A stretch of DNA of 64,000 nucleotides from Planctomycetota bacterium (GTDB lineage Bacteria > Planctomycetota > Uabimicrobiia > Uabimicrobiales > Uabimicrobiaceae): contig JAJDCR010000041.1 of NCBI GenBank assembly GCA_029260735.1, positions 1 to 64,000 of the forward strand, read 5' to 3'. Of this stretch, positions 8,398 to 17,811 are shown piece by piece (position 1 is the stretch's first letter; every line of letters begins with the position of its first letter). The notes beneath the pieces were generated by a model. It worked only from the letters and a program-made list of their open reading frames with translations. It was not told where the DNA came from and ran no database searches. The translations under genes and the position numbers were made by a program.

Positions 8398-10023
8398 ATG
8401 AATAAAGTCATTTTCCTTTTTGCTACATTTCTCTTCAGCCAAGTTCTTTGGGCTCAAGATATTATTGTTGAACTAGATAGCAATATGGATGCAACTTCCT
8501 TGACCACATTAGAGGTCCAAGGAATCACCTTTACCATGGAACCTCTTTTGCAAAATGGCGAAAGAAGTCGATCTAATTGGTTTATTGCTCACCCTCAACA
8601 AGATACAGGAATGTCGGGTTGGGATTTAGCCCACCACATGATCAAAAATCAATCGGGAGTTGCTTACGCAGAACCTGACCAAGTTCAAGTACGTCAAATC
8701 GAAAAAGAACGTCCTGAACTTAACATAGAAGCAGAAGATGAAACTCGTAGCTATGATGACTACTGGAGTCATCCGAAAAGCAATGTCTTCGCTTGGCACT
8801 TAGGCCAAAGTCACTCTCAGCTCCGAACCGCTCGCCAAAATAACTACAAAGGCGGAAAGAAAGTTCGTGTAGCTCAATTTGACACAGGCTACGACCCTTC
8901 TCATGTTAGTGCTCCTGAGTACATATGCACAGATCTTCAAAAAAACTTTGTCAAAGGGGAAAACCCTAATTCAGCGGTTGACCCGAACAAAAAAGAATTA
9001 GGATCTCAGCCTGGCCACGGAACAGCTACCTTAGCTATTTTAGCGGGAAACAAAGTCAAAAAAGAAGAGTGTAAATTCGAAGATTATTTAGGAGGAGCTC
9101 CTGAAGTAGAGGTTGTTCCTATTCGTCTATCCAACACAGTTATTCTTCTGCAAACAAGCAACTTAGTCCAAGCTCTTTACTACGTTATGCAACCTAATGT
9201 CAAATGTGATGTCGTTTCGATGTCCATGGGTGGAGTTGCTTCCAAGTACTGGGCTGATGCCGTCAACGATGCCTACGAAAAAGGAATCACTGTTGTCACC
9301 GCCGCAGGAAATAACGTGGAAGATTTACCTACTCGCCATTTAGTTTATCCTGCTCGTTTCCACCGCGTTGTCGCAGTATGCGGGGTTACTTTTGGACAAA
9401 AGCCTTACCACCGTGCCAATGCTTGGGAATTTAAGATGCAAGGTAATTTTGGTCCTCCTAGTGTTATGGGATCAGCTATCGCTGCTTACACTCCGAACAT
9501 GCCTTGGGCCAAAATAGGCAAAGGACATGAAGTTAGTTTCCGCGGAGGAGGAACCTCTTCGGCAACACCTCAAGTTGCAGCAACCGCTGCTCTTTGGCTT
9601 CAGAAGTACAACGAGCAAAAATACGATCATCCTTGGCAAAAAGTCAATGCTGTTCGTCATGCTCTTTTTAGCTCGGCCGATAAGAGCCTTTCTGAGTCTG
9701 GAAAATATTACGGCAATGGTGTTATCAAAGCAGAAAGAGCTTTACAAGTCGCTCCTAAGCTCGACACCAAGCCTTTACCCAAAGACAAGGTTCGTTTTCC
9801 TTTCTTAACTCTGCTATTAGGCTGGGATCGCAATACTCAAGATCTACAAATGTACGAAGTTGAGCTACTGCAAATCGAGCATAACCACCCTAATCTGCAA
9901 AAAATGTTTGCCGGTTTAGAGGGAAAAAGCAAATTGGAAGAAAACGAGAGACAAAGCATTATAGATGCTATTAGCAATACTCCCGAAGCTTCCAACGCTT
10001 TGAAAGAGCTACTTCAAAAGTAG
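8398..10023 (+). CDS. Secreted S8-family (subtilisin-like) serine peptidase
   Basis: 541 residues with a signal peptide (FATFLFSQVLWAQ), a propeptide of roughly 100 residues (ending about AEPDQVQV, as in inhibitor I9-type propeptides), then the subtilase core. The triad is Asp162 (QFDTGYD), His207 (GHGTATLA) and Ser387 (GGGTSSATP), with the oxyanion Asn in AAGNN (about 305). An extra 80-residue C-terminal segment follows the core. Expected to be an exported endopeptidase. It is a single-gene unit with its own promoter and a strong terminator. Confidence 0.92.
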   Translation: MNKVIFLFATFLFSQVLWAQDIIVELDSNMDATSLTTLEVQGITFTMEPLLQNGERSRSNWFIAHPQQDTGMSGWDLAHHMIKNQSGVAYAEPDQVQVRQIEKERPELNIEAEDETRSYDDYWSHPKSNVFAWHLGQSHSQLRTARQNNYKGGKKVRVAQFDTGYDPSHVSAPEYICTDLQKNFVKGENPNSAVDPNKKELGSQPGHGTATLAILAGNKVKKEECKFEDYLGGAPEVEVVPIRLSNTVILLQTSNLVQALYYVMQPNVKCDVVSMSMGGVASKYWADAVNDAYEKGITVVTAAGNNVEDLPTRHLVYPARFHRVVAVCGVTFGQKPYHRANAWEFKMQGNFGPPSVMGSAIAAYTPNMPWAKIGKGHEVSFRGGGTSSATPQVAATAALWLQKYNEQKYDHPWQKVNAVRHALFSSADKSLSESGKYYGNGVIKAERALQVAPKLDTKPLPKDKVRFPFLTLLLGWDRNTQDLQMYEVELLQIEHNHPNLQKMFAGLEGKSKLEENERQSIIDAISNTPEASNALKELLQK

Positions 10024-10042
10024 TTTTTTTTAATAGCTAAAT

Positions 10043-10086
10043 AAAAAACGCCTTCATCGTCGATTGACGATGGAGGCGTTTTTTTT
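10043..10086. terminator. Rho-independent terminator, probably bidirectional
   Basis: A 13-base stem (CGCCTTCATCGTC against GACGATGGAGGCG, one G-T pair) with a GATT loop, flanked by A6 on the left and T8 on the right. It sits between the convergent subtilase and LamG genes and can serve both. Confidence 0.92.
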
Positions 10087-10116
10087 GTGGAGTTTTCTAA
10101 ATTTCAATACCACAAA

Positions 10117-10896
10117 TTAAAATCTTCGGTAAAACAAAAGAAATCCCGCCATGATTCCTAGTAGCATTGTCGATGGCTCGGGAACCGCTCCTGTGATATC
10201 CACATCATTTTGCAGTAAAGTAATCTCTGTTTGGTCTAAAGCTCGTCCCCAAATTCCCACTTCGTCGATTGTGCCGTTAAAGAAATGGCTGGATGTCACA
10301 CCAGCAAAAGTTCCGATAAACGAAGTCGTGGTTAGCTGTAAAGCGGCACTGCTGTAGGTAAATGACCCGAGTAAAACACCATCATAGAATCTCGATAGGG
10401 TGGAACCTTGTCGGGAAAAGGCAATGTGGTGCCACTCATCGGTCGGATCTCCTACAGTATCATGAACTTCTGAGGAACCGTCCACGGATATAAAAGTTCC
10501 TAGTATGTTGGGGCCGTCGTACCAAAAAGAGGGCCCTTGGCTAGGAGTAAAAAGATCTACAACGTAGGCTCGATTTGCAGGAGGAAAGGGACCGGCAAAC
10601 TTAGTCCATGCTGTTACTGTAAAATCTCCGACATCGGTGGTTCCAAACCCATCTGTTATTTCAACGTGAGATCCTCCGCTTGTCGCAAGCCCGGAACCAT
10701 CACGGCCTTCTGCCGTTGTTGTTGCTCCACCAATAAAAGTTCCGTCATTACCATTGCCAGAAGAGTCGTTGGCAGTTCCATCATTAAAAGTGTAAAGAGC
10801 AATCAAGTCATCAGACAAAGATGTTGCTTGGGCAGAAAAACTAAGAACAAACAAACTCACTAATGTGATCAAAATAAAGCCATTATTTGTTTTCAT
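10117..10896 (-). CDS. PEP-CTERM protein with a LamG/concanavalin domain
   Basis: 259 residues: signal peptide (LVSLFVLSFSAQA), then a classic LamG start (LIALYTFNDGTANDSSGNGN), HIAFSRQGSTLSRFYDG in the middle and GTIDEVGIWGRALDQTEI near the end, then VPEPSTMLLGIMAGF with RRF as the sorting tail. The domain binds carbohydrate or protein ligands in other systems. Exported and presumably anchored by an exosortase encoded elsewhere. Confidence 0.9.
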   Translation of the reverse strand: MKTNNGFILITLVSLFVLSFSAQATSLSDDLIALYTFNDGTANDSSGNGNDGTFIGGATTTAEGRDGSGLATSGGSHVEITDGFGTTDVGDFTVTAWTKFAGPFPPANRAYVVDLFTPSQGPSFWYDGPNILGTFISVDGSSEVHDTVGDPTDEWHHIAFSRQGSTLSRFYDGVLLGSFTYSSAALQLTTTSFIGTFAGVTSSHFFNGTIDEVGIWGRALDQTEITLLQNDVDITGAVPEPSTMLLGIMAGFLLFYRRF

Positions 10897-11174
10897 TTGA
10901 CTTTTTCCTAAAATATTCTATTTACTGTATCGATAATTTCGTTGGGAGATAATCTCTAAAAACCGTATTTCCTTAAAATAGCTTAACTCAATTTCTCTGA
11001 GCTTGCAAGGAAAATAAATATTAGCGATCAAGCTAAAACCCCGATATACACAGCATTCATTAGTAAGAAATGATTCCCTGCCTTGTTAAAATTACTTTGT
11101 AAAGAGTTTGGGAACAGTTTATAATGCATCTTCACTTAAAAAATTCCGTAAAATCCATTCGACAGGAAACTTTC

Positions 11175-11786
11175 ATGAGATTTTTTTTGTCTGCCCAAAA
11201 AAGAAAACCTGTCTTTATTATCAGCCTACTTTTTTTAACAAGCTGCAATATCATACAAAATTTTCACTCTTTAAATCCTCCTAACTCTTCCCCCAAATTC
11301 TACCGATCTGCCCAGCTAACGGGAACAGAGCTTTCTCAATCTATCCAAGAAAATGATATTCAAGTGGTGGTCAATCTAAGGGGAGAGAAACCAAAAAAAC
11401 AATGGTACCGAGAAGAAATCCAAGCTTGCCAAAAAGAAGGAATCCTTCACTATGATATTAAGCTATCCGCTTGGAAAGCTCCCAGTCCCCAAAACTTATG
11501 GAGACTGGCTAAGATCTTAGAAGAAAGTAAGGAAAAAAAAGCCCATACTTTGGTTCATTGCCGTCGAGGGGCCGACCGAGCAAGTTTTGCCAGTGCCCTC
11601 GCTTTAGTCATTGTCTACGATCTTCCTGTTAAAAAAGCCCACCAAGCTTTTTCTTGGCAATATGGACATATTTGCTTTGGCAATTGTCCTTTAGAGCAAA
11701 TATTACAGGCATACGAAGAACACGCAAAGGAAATGTCTTTTTCTCAGTGGGTCGAGCGAAACTATTTCTCGGAAAGTTTTGAGTAA
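11175..11786 (+). CDS. Lipoprotein with a dual-specificity/tyrosine phosphatase-like domain
   Basis: 203 residues from the ATG at 11175, chosen because AGGAAA precedes it and because it yields a lipoprotein signal with lipobox LTSC. The rest follows bacterial DSP/PTP-like phosphatases: FYRSAQLTG, VVNLRGEKP, and the CX5R loop HCRRGADRAS with catalytic Cys and Arg intact; the general-acid Asp may lie in YDIKLSAWKAP. Predicted to face the periplasm, where its substrate is unknown; related proteins act on phospho-Tyr or phosphoinositides. It runs 36 bases ahead of the metallo-beta-lactamase gene. Confidence 0.82.
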   Translation: MRFFLSAQKRKPVFIISLLFLTSCNIIQNFHSLNPPNSSPKFYRSAQLTGTELSQSIQENDIQVVVNLRGEKPKKQWYREEIQACQKEGILHYDIKLSAWKAPSPQNLWRLAKILEESKEKKAHTLVHCRRGADRASFASALALVIVYDLPVKKAHQAFSWQYGHICFGNCPLEQILQAYEEHAKEMSFSQWVERNYFSESFE

Positions 11787-11822
11787 GAGCGGTGATTTTC
11801 AAAATAAATAGAAAGGTATTTT

Positions 11823-12662
11823 ATGCAAATCGGAAACTATCAACTGCACTGTATTGAAACAGGAAGGTTTGGTCTCGATGGAGGGGCCATGTTTGGAGTT
11901 GTCCCTAAAGTTTTATGGAATAAAACCAATCCTTCTGATGACGCTAACCGAATAGATCTTGCGATGAGAGCCTTGTTAGTGGTAGGAGAAGGTCGTGTTA
12001 TATTAATCGACTGTGGTGTCGGTAGCTATTGGCCGGAGAAATTTCATAAAATCTATGCCATTGATCACAAGCATTCTGATTTGAGCTTATCTTTGGAAAA
12101 ACTGGGCTACCAAAAAGAAGACATCACAGACGTCATTCTCACTCATTTGCACTTTGATCATGTCGGAGGAGCGGTTGAGGAAGTGGGAGAAGAGAAAAAA
12201 CCAGCCTTTGGAAAAGCTCGGTATCACGTTCAAAAAGAACATTTCCAGTATGCCCAAAACCCGACAGAAAAAGACCGAGCGAGTTTTATTCCTGAAACAT
12301 TCATGCCCTTATCCAAAAACCTAAACTTGGTAGAAGGAGAAAAAGAGCTTTTCCCGAACATTCACCTCCATTTAGCTCATGGACACACTCCCCACCAGCA
12401 GATGGTTCGAATCAGCGACCAAAAAACGAACGTGCTTTACTGTGCGGACTTAATCCCCACCTCCTCTCACATTTCTGTACCTTATGTTATGGCCTATGAT
12501 GTCAACCCCGTAACCACTATTACCGAGAAAAAGAAAATACTGGCCCAAGCAGAGGAAGAAAACTGGTGGCTCTGCTTTGAACATGACCCCAGTATTGCTT
12601 TAGCTCAGGTCAAAAAAACAGAGCGCGGATACTCGGCCGGAGAAACTAAGGGAAATTTTTAA
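11823..12662 (+). CDS. Metallo-beta-lactamase fold hydrolase
   Basis: 279 residues with the zinc motif THLHFDHVGG (about residues 103-112), a preceding Asp in LIDCGVGSYWPEKF, HGHTPHQQM and YCADLIPTSSH for the later ligands. The layout resembles N-acyl homoserine lactonase and related MBL hydrolases that lack a signal peptide, so it should be cytosolic. Substrate is not visible from sequence. Same strand as the phosphatase lipoprotein and probably co-transcribed. Confidence 0.85.
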   Translation: MQIGNYQLHCIETGRFGLDGGAMFGVVPKVLWNKTNPSDDANRIDLAMRALLVVGEGRVILIDCGVGSYWPEKFHKIYAIDHKHSDLSLSLEKLGYQKEDITDVILTHLHFDHVGGAVEEVGEEKKPAFGKARYHVQKEHFQYAQNPTEKDRASFIPETFMPLSKNLNLVEGEKELFPNIHLHLAHGHTPHQQMVRISDQKTNVLYCADLIPTSSHISVPYVMAYDVNPVTTITEKKKILAQAEEENWWLCFEHDPSIALAQVKKTERGYSAGETKGNF

Positions 12663-12713
12663 CGGTTACTTTCGACAATCTAAATAAAAGTATCGTTTTT
12701 AAATTCCATCCTT

Positions 12714-12825
12714 TAGGATGTGTTCTCATTCAGCCGCTTTGCAATCTATCAATACTGAGTTCAAGATAATTTTCTCACTATTGCTAAAAAATACTGTAAA
12801 AAAAGCTGAATGAGAACACCTCCTA
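12714..12825. repeat. 21-base inverted repeat between convergent genes
   Basis: TAGGATGTGTTCTCATTCAGC (12714-12734, 20 of 21 matching) is mirrored at 12805-12825, with a 70-base spacer. The right arm overlaps the last codons of the patatin gene. It could form a long hairpin acting as a barrier between the two convergent transcripts; there is no T-tract. Confidence 0.6.
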
Positions 12826-14238
12826 GCGGAATTCCATTTTCTGAACAACCTCAGTAGCAACATCTTCAATGGAGTGAGCATCTGTCGCGGAAACTTTAAA
12901 TCGAGTTTGGATATTTGTCACTTCATTGAAAAAATCCAGTGCGGTAAGATGAGGATTCAAAATCTTTCCTAAAGCGGCTTCATTTACTTTGATAAGTTGT
13001 TTTTGCCCTTCTTGGGAAGGAAGAACATCATAGAGGCTGATTAAAGAGTACTGTAAATTGCGATAAGGACGTTGCCCAGCACGATTGGTAAACTTGCGGA
13101 GTTCTTCAAAAACATAGGCCAGATAACCATCCATTCTTTTCCAAGAAATCGAAAGAGGTCGCTCAGAGTAGTAAGCTATGCTCTGGTTGTCACTGTAGTT
13201 GTGGTTTTTTTCAAAGAAACCTGATCCATCGATAATAATAATTTTAGCTGGTTTTCCAGGGTGCCCATCGAGATATTCCGTAAAAACTTGAATAAGACTT
13301 TCTACACCCGAGTTATCATAAACTCCTCCATCACAAATATTTATCAAATAGTTTCCTTGATAGTTTTTCAAAGTAACCGGCCCAATCAAATTGGGAACCG
13401 ATGCCGAGGCTGCTACAGCCTTAGAAACACGGTAAGGCCGAATATCAGAGTTCAAAGATTGAAAACCTTTTGTTTTAAAACGTCTGTAGCCGCTGAAATC
13501 TTCAAATCCATATTTTTCGATTGTCTGAAAAAACTCGGAGTTATTAAAGCGACTTTCTGGCAAAGTGGAAAAAACAAATTTGCGCCCATCACTAAGATCT
13601 GTTCCATTAATAATTAAAGTGGGAGCACCTTTGTGTTGGGCTTTTTGCAAGTCCTCAAACGTTAAGTCTCCAAAAAAATTACTTTCCCAAACGGCAGCCA
13701 GTAAATCACCTCGATCATAGTAGGTAAAAAAATCTAAAGCCCAATAGCCAAAAAAGACCATGCGCAGTAAAGACCGAACTTCAAAATTCTTTCCCATCGC
13801 TTCTCGAAACTCTCGGAGAAATTTCTTTTTATCTCGGGCATAAGCAACCTTCGAGCAATAGTAAGCCGAAGCTAAGCTACCACCAGATACGCTAGAAATG
13901 TAATCGACCTCATCCATATAGGTCGGAGAGTTCCCCTTAACTATTTTTTTTTGGGCCAATTCTTCCATAACACAGGACATAAAGTAAGCAGAGCGGCTTC
14001 CTCCTCCCGAAACCGCTAAGCCGAGCAAAGTATCACCGTGCTCCTCATCCTCTTCTAGCTCTTGATAAGGAGTTTCCCAAGTATTATCATACTCAAAAGC
14101 TCCCCAGAAAACATATTCGCTAAAAGGATAGGCCACCGCTGTTTGGACATTCCCGACAACCGTGCCAACGACCGCTCCACAGCCGACAAAGTAGCTTGTG
14201 CTAATTAGCAGTATCATTCCTCGAATTAGTCTACTCAT
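12823..14238 (-). CDS. Patatin-like phospholipase, lipoprotein
   Basis: 471 residues. An N-terminal lipobox (YFVGC) implies membrane anchoring outside the cytoplasm. The patatin core is complete: oxyanion SGGGSRSAYF (about residue 74 on), nucleophile SVSGGSLAS (GxSxG) and catalytic Asp in CDGGVYDNSG. Such enzymes are acyl hydrolases of phospholipids. No beta-barrel domain is fused. Upstream by 19 bases lies the ArsC/Spx-like gene on the same strand, so the two may be co-transcribed. Confidence 0.88.
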   Translation of the reverse strand: MSRLIRGMILLISTSYFVGCGAVVGTVVGNVQTAVAYPFSEYVFWGAFEYDNTWETPYQELEEDEEHGDTLLGLAVSGGGSRSAYFMSCVMEELAQKKIVKGNSPTYMDEVDYISSVSGGSLASAYYCSKVAYARDKKKFLREFREAMGKNFEVRSLLRMVFFGYWALDFFTYYDRGDLLAAVWESNFFGDLTFEDLQKAQHKGAPTLIINGTDLSDGRKFVFSTLPESRFNNSEFFQTIEKYGFEDFSGYRRFKTKGFQSLNSDIRPYRVSKAVAASASVPNLIGPVTLKNYQGNYLINICDGGVYDNSGVESLIQVFTEYLDGHPGKPAKIIIIDGSGFFEKNHNYSDNQSIAYYSERPLSISWKRMDGYLAYVFEELRKFTNRAGQRPYRNLQYSLISLYDVLPSQEGQKQLIKVNEAALGKILNPHLTALDFFNEVTNIQTRFKVSATDAHSIEDVATEVVQKMEFR

Positions 14239-14257
14239 GCTTTAGGTCTCTCAAAAA

Positions 14258-14602
14258 TTATTCCCAGACTTTTTCGATTCCTTGTCTTCCGACACTCGAC
14301 TTTTTACTGTCCACAACGATCGGACGCTTCAAAAGACGGCCATTCCCAGAAAGCATTTTGATCTGCTCCGCCTCGCTCATACTTTCTCGTTTTTCCTTGA
14401 TATTCAATTCTCGATATTGAATTCCAGAGGTATTATAAAAGGATTTTAGCTCCTTGCCTGATTTTTTAATAATACCCTTAAGTTCTTTTGCTCCAGGAGG
14501 GTTTTCTGTGATATCAATGTAATCATACTCAAACCCTTTTTCTTGCAAATAGTTTTCTACTTTACGACAAGTGCTGCATTTTTTATAGCCATAGATCTTC
14601 AT
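14258..14602 (-). CDS. ArsC/Spx-family thioredoxin-fold protein
   Basis: 114 residues: YKKCSTCRKVENYL carries the CxxC pair, and KRPIVVD follows near the end as in the ArsC/Spx/MgsR family (YfgD/YffB-like). The CxxC form is closer to Spx/MgsR-type or uncharacterised ArsC-like proteins than to classical arsenate reductase with one N-terminal Cys. Function could be redox sensing or reductase; no arsenic genes are nearby. Confidence 0.85.
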   Translation of the reverse strand: MKIYGYKKCSTCRKVENYLQEKGFEYDYIDITENPPGAKELKGIIKKSGKELKSFYNTSGIQYRELNIKEKRESMSEAEQIKMLSGNGRLLKRPIVVDSKKSSVGRQGIEKVWE

Positions 14603-14978
14603 TATTTTTCTCCTTTAGGCAAACTACTTTTGTTCTAGATCACTAAAAATACGCAGGGCCATATCCTAACAATTTTTTCTAACCAGAGCAATTCACACCT
14701 ATGATTTTTTTCCCATAAAAATGGTACCTATTGTCGGCTCACTTCCCTCCTAACGCTTTCGCTTCTTTCATAAAATGAAAACTTATTGGAGATTGCAAGC
14801 AATATTTGGTAACATGAAAAGCCTACAAATCTTGCCCTAAACGAAGGTAAGATGCTTTAGGTGTTCTTTGATCGAAAAAAGGAAGGTGGTGAAAGGACTA
14901 AGTTAACCTAGGGCCCCCCCTAAGGATTGATTAAAATCGCTGGTTAACATAGCTTTTTTATTGTAAGGAAAGTGACGG
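14603..14978. other. Intergenic region between divergent genes
   Basis: 376 bases without a credible gene. It must hold the promoters of the leftward ArsC-like gene and the rightward pseudokinase; I see no convincing -35/-10 pair. A run of C7 occurs at 14913-14920, and GTAAGGAAAGTG directly before 14979 supplies the ribosome site. Confidence 0.45.
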
Positions 14979-16265
14979 ATGAAACCTTTACTTGTAGCTA
15001 GCTTTATTGTTTTAGTTTTAATTGCAGTTTATCTATACCGTATTTTTCCTTGGATGAGAATTCATTTTCGTAAACCAGATGTTATTTTTGTCCTTGGGTT
15101 TGATTCATCTATTGTCGAAATAATTCGCAAGATAACTGGTAAAGAGTACGAACTACGTGTTATTGAAGACTCGGATGATTGCTATCCCTATCACAAAAGA
15201 CTTTGTTTGTTCATTATCAACCATGAAAGCAAAGCCATTGATGTATATGAAAAATTCAAAAAAGAAACCAAAGAAAAACAAAGCATACCTGTTTTGTTTA
15301 TGGGAAGAAAAGATGTTGAAAAAGTTCAACTAGAGCAATGGCGTAACCGTGGCCATGATTTTATGTACATGGGGACAGGAGAAGACTCTATCGATGAACA
15401 AATGCTTTTCCATCGAGTGTCTTGTTTAATTGGAAAAAGAAGACCTTATCCTCTTCCTCAAGTAGGCAAGAGTTTCCTGGGAAAATACAAGATCCAAGAA
15501 GATATCGAACGAAATTCGGTCTATCATAAATTTAAAGGAAGCGCTACCGAAAACAATGTTCCCGTTGGTATCTACTTCCTCCCTTCTGAGTACTGGCTAG
15601 ATGATATCAAAAAACGTTTACGCGGCTTGGTTGATCTTGCAGAAAAAGAAGACTTTACTCTCTTCACCATCCTAGATAGTGAAAACAACAGTCATCTTCG
15701 CTGCTTTGTTATATCTTCTCCCCCAGGAGTTTCCCTCCGCGAAGTAATGGAGAAAGAAGAAAAGCTCTCTCCTGAACAATGCAAAACCATTATTCTTCGT
15801 TTAGCCCGAGGCCTTAAAGTCGCTCATAAAATGGACTTGCACCACGGAAGCATCCATCCGAAGAACATTCTTTTTCCTTACAAAGTGGGCTCTCAAGAGC
15901 CTGATCTAAGCACCCCTTTGCTTTTTGGTTTTGATTTCTGGCCAAAATACAAAAAATTGGTCGGAGCTGATCTTATTTCGACCACAAAAATTGCGAAAAA
16001 CACTTGGGAGCTAAAATCTTTCACTCCTGAGCAAATGCAAATCACTCCAACTAAAGCAGGCAATGATCTTTACTCTCTAGGCGCTTTAATTTTAATGATG
16101 TTAGAGGGAAAGGGATACAAAGGTAAGTTTCACAATACTTCTCCCAACAAAGAAGAGGTAAAACAAAACTTTGAAGTAGAAGAATTCGAAAAAGTAAGCA
16201 ATGACAATGAACTCAAAACTTTAGCTCGCAATTTAATGGAGCTAAAGGAAATCGTAATCGTATAA
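14979..16265 (+). CDS. Membrane-anchored Ser/Thr pseudokinase with receiver-like N-domain
   Basis: 428 residues. One N-terminal membrane segment (LLVASFIVLVLIAVYLY) is followed by a domain of about 130 residues that looks like a degenerate response-regulator receiver (VIFVLGFDSS, CLFIINHES, PVLFMGRKD). From residue 166 a protein-kinase fold begins (LGKYKIQEDIE), but key residues are gone: no glycine loop, the VAIK lysine is replaced in VPVGIYFL, the HRD loop reads HHGSIHPKN without Asp, and DFG reads FGFDF. Later parts (SFTPEQM, GNDLYSLGALILMML) are kept. It should bind partners or nucleotide rather than phosphorylate. HemL starts 10 bases downstream, which suggests a shared transcript. Confidence 0.8.
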   Translation: MKPLLVASFIVLVLIAVYLYRIFPWMRIHFRKPDVIFVLGFDSSIVEIIRKITGKEYELRVIEDSDDCYPYHKRLCLFIINHESKAIDVYEKFKKETKEKQSIPVLFMGRKDVEKVQLEQWRNRGHDFMYMGTGEDSIDEQMLFHRVSCLIGKRRPYPLPQVGKSFLGKYKIQEDIERNSVYHKFKGSATENNVPVGIYFLPSEYWLDDIKKRLRGLVDLAEKEDFTLFTILDSENNSHLRCFVISSPPGVSLREVMEKEEKLSPEQCKTIILRLARGLKVAHKMDLHHGSIHPKNILFPYKVGSQEPDLSTPLLFGFDFWPKYKKLVGADLISTTKIAKNTWELKSFTPEQMQITPTKAGNDLYSLGALILMMLEGKGYKGKFHNTSPNKEEVKQNFEVEEFEKVSNDNELKTLARNLMELKEIVIV

Positions 16266-16274
16266 GGATGAACT

Positions 16275-17564
16275 ATGGAATTACCCAATAGTACAAAATT
16301 ACTGGAAAGAGCAGCTCAAGTGATTCCTGGTGGAGTCAATTCTCCCGTAAGAGCTTTCAAAAGTGTAGAAGGAACCCCTCCTTTTATAGATCGAGCAGAA
16401 GGGGCCTATATTTATGACGTTGAGGGAAACCGCTATATTGACTTTGTCAATAGCTGGGGGCCCATGATTTTAGGCCATGCTCCTGAGGGAGTCATTTCCG
16501 CCTTACAGAAAGTCATAAGCAAAGGAACTAGCTTTGGTGCCCCGACCGAGTTAGAAATTGTTTTAGCAGAAATGATTGTTGAGCGAGTACCTTCAGCCGA
16601 TATGGTTCGTTTAGTCAATAGCGGAACTGAGGCAACAATGAGTGCTGTTCGCGTTGCTCGCGGAGCCACAGGACGCAATAAGTTTATTAAGTTCGATGGT
16701 TGCTATCATGGACATGGTGATTCTTTTTTGATCGCAGCCGGATCAGGAGCAATGACTTTAGGAATTCCTAACTCTCCTGGTGTCACTCCTGCCAATGCCG
16801 CAGATACTTTACTCGCCCAATTTAACGATATAGAGTCTGTCTCTTCTCTATTTAAGGAGCATCCCGAGGATATTGCTTGTATCATTGTCGAACCTGTCGC
16901 CGGTAATATGGGCTGTGTTCCCCCTTTGGACAATTTCCTCGGAAAATTACGAGAACTCTGCGACCAGTACGGTGCTCTTCTTATCCTAGATGAGGTCATG
17001 ACTGGTTTTCGTGTAGCCAGAGGAGGAGCCAACGAGCTATACCAGGTCGAAGCCGACCTACTTTGCTTTGGTAAGGTGATTGGCGGAGGACTCCCCATTG
17101 GAGCCTACGGAGGAAAGCGAAAATACATGGAGCAAGTCGCCCCCAGTGGCCCCATCTATCAAGCAGGAACCCTCAGCGGAAATCCTGTCGCCGTAACCGC
17201 AGGAATCGAAACCCTCAAGCAACTCACTCCCGAAGTTTACGCTCAGCTGGAAGAACTAGGCCAGCACTGGCAAGAGGAAGTGCAAAAAATAATCGACAAA
17301 AACAACTATCCTCTGACTCAGCATAGAGTAGGAAGCATGGTTTCGCTCTTTTTTACCTCCCAAGCCATCCGTAGCTTTGCTGATGTTAAAACCTGTGACA
17401 TTAATAAGTTTAACCGCTTTTTCCACTTAATGCTGGAAAAAGGCGTTTATCTAGCCCCCAGCCAATACGAAGCAGGTTTTCTCTCCACAGTGCAAAGCAA
17501 AGAAATGCTCAGCGAAGTGATTGCCAAGATGGAAGAGTCTTTGGCCGAAGTTTTTGCCGGGTAG
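16275..17564 (+). CDS. hemL: Glutamate-1-semialdehyde 2,1-aminomutase
   Basis: 429 residues, full length for HemL. It converts glutamate-1-semialdehyde to 5-aminolevulinate in the C5 route to tetrapyrroles, in the cytosol and with PLP. Recognisable blocks are VIPGGVNSPVRAF near the start, GCYHGHGDSFL, LDEVMTGFRVA and the PLP-lysine loop CFGKVIGGGLP with Lys267. AAGGA lies 8 bases ahead of the ATG. It directly follows the pseudokinase gene. No other heme genes are in the window. Confidence 0.97.
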   Translation: MELPNSTKLLERAAQVIPGGVNSPVRAFKSVEGTPPFIDRAEGAYIYDVEGNRYIDFVNSWGPMILGHAPEGVISALQKVISKGTSFGAPTELEIVLAEMIVERVPSADMVRLVNSGTEATMSAVRVARGATGRNKFIKFDGCYHGHGDSFLIAAGSGAMTLGIPNSPGVTPANAADTLLAQFNDIESVSSLFKEHPEDIACIIVEPVAGNMGCVPPLDNFLGKLRELCDQYGALLILDEVMTGFRVARGGANELYQVEADLLCFGKVIGGGLPIGAYGGKRKYMEQVAPSGPIYQAGTLSGNPVAVTAGIETLKQLTPEVYAQLEELGQHWQEEVQKIIDKNNYPLTQHRVGSMVSLFFTSQAIRSFADVKTCDINKFNRFFHLMLEKGVYLAPSQYEAGFLSTVQSKEMLSEVIAKMEESLAEVFAG

Positions 17565-17567
17565 CAC

Positions 17568-17771
17568 GTTCCCTGGAGGGCGAGCTCTTGCCGAGCAGGG
17601 GATGTGCCTAGATAATAATATCAAAAGCCAAGCACATCTCCTGCTCGGCAGGAGTACGTGCGATATAAAACGTTTTTTCAATATGAAACCTATGATCCTG
17701 TGAATGTGCCTCAATACCATCAGGAGCCAATCACATCCCCTGTTCGGCAGGAGCCTCACCCTCCAGGGAAC
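17568..17771. repeat. Dyad repeat element with GTTCCCTGGAGGG ends, copy 1
   Basis: The outer 13-base arms GTTCCCTGGAGGG (17568-17580) and its complement (17759-17771) are perfect. Inside are one GCCGAGCAGGGGATGTG arm and two inverted partners (17633-17654 and 17732-17753). About 35 bases beyond the right end (AGAACGGTTTTAGATTATCT) match, inverted, the left flank of the copy at 23602-23761. The element starts 3 bases after the hemL stop and probably ends its transcript. GC is higher than the surroundings. Confidence 0.8.
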
Positions 17772-17811
17772 ATGGTGCTTAGAACGGTTTTAGATTATCT
17801 CATTCTAACCC

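Noticed and set aside
14258-14602. Arsenate reductase of an ars operon
   Set aside because: The CxxC motif and the lack of other ars genes fit an Spx/ArsC-like protein of unknown role better.
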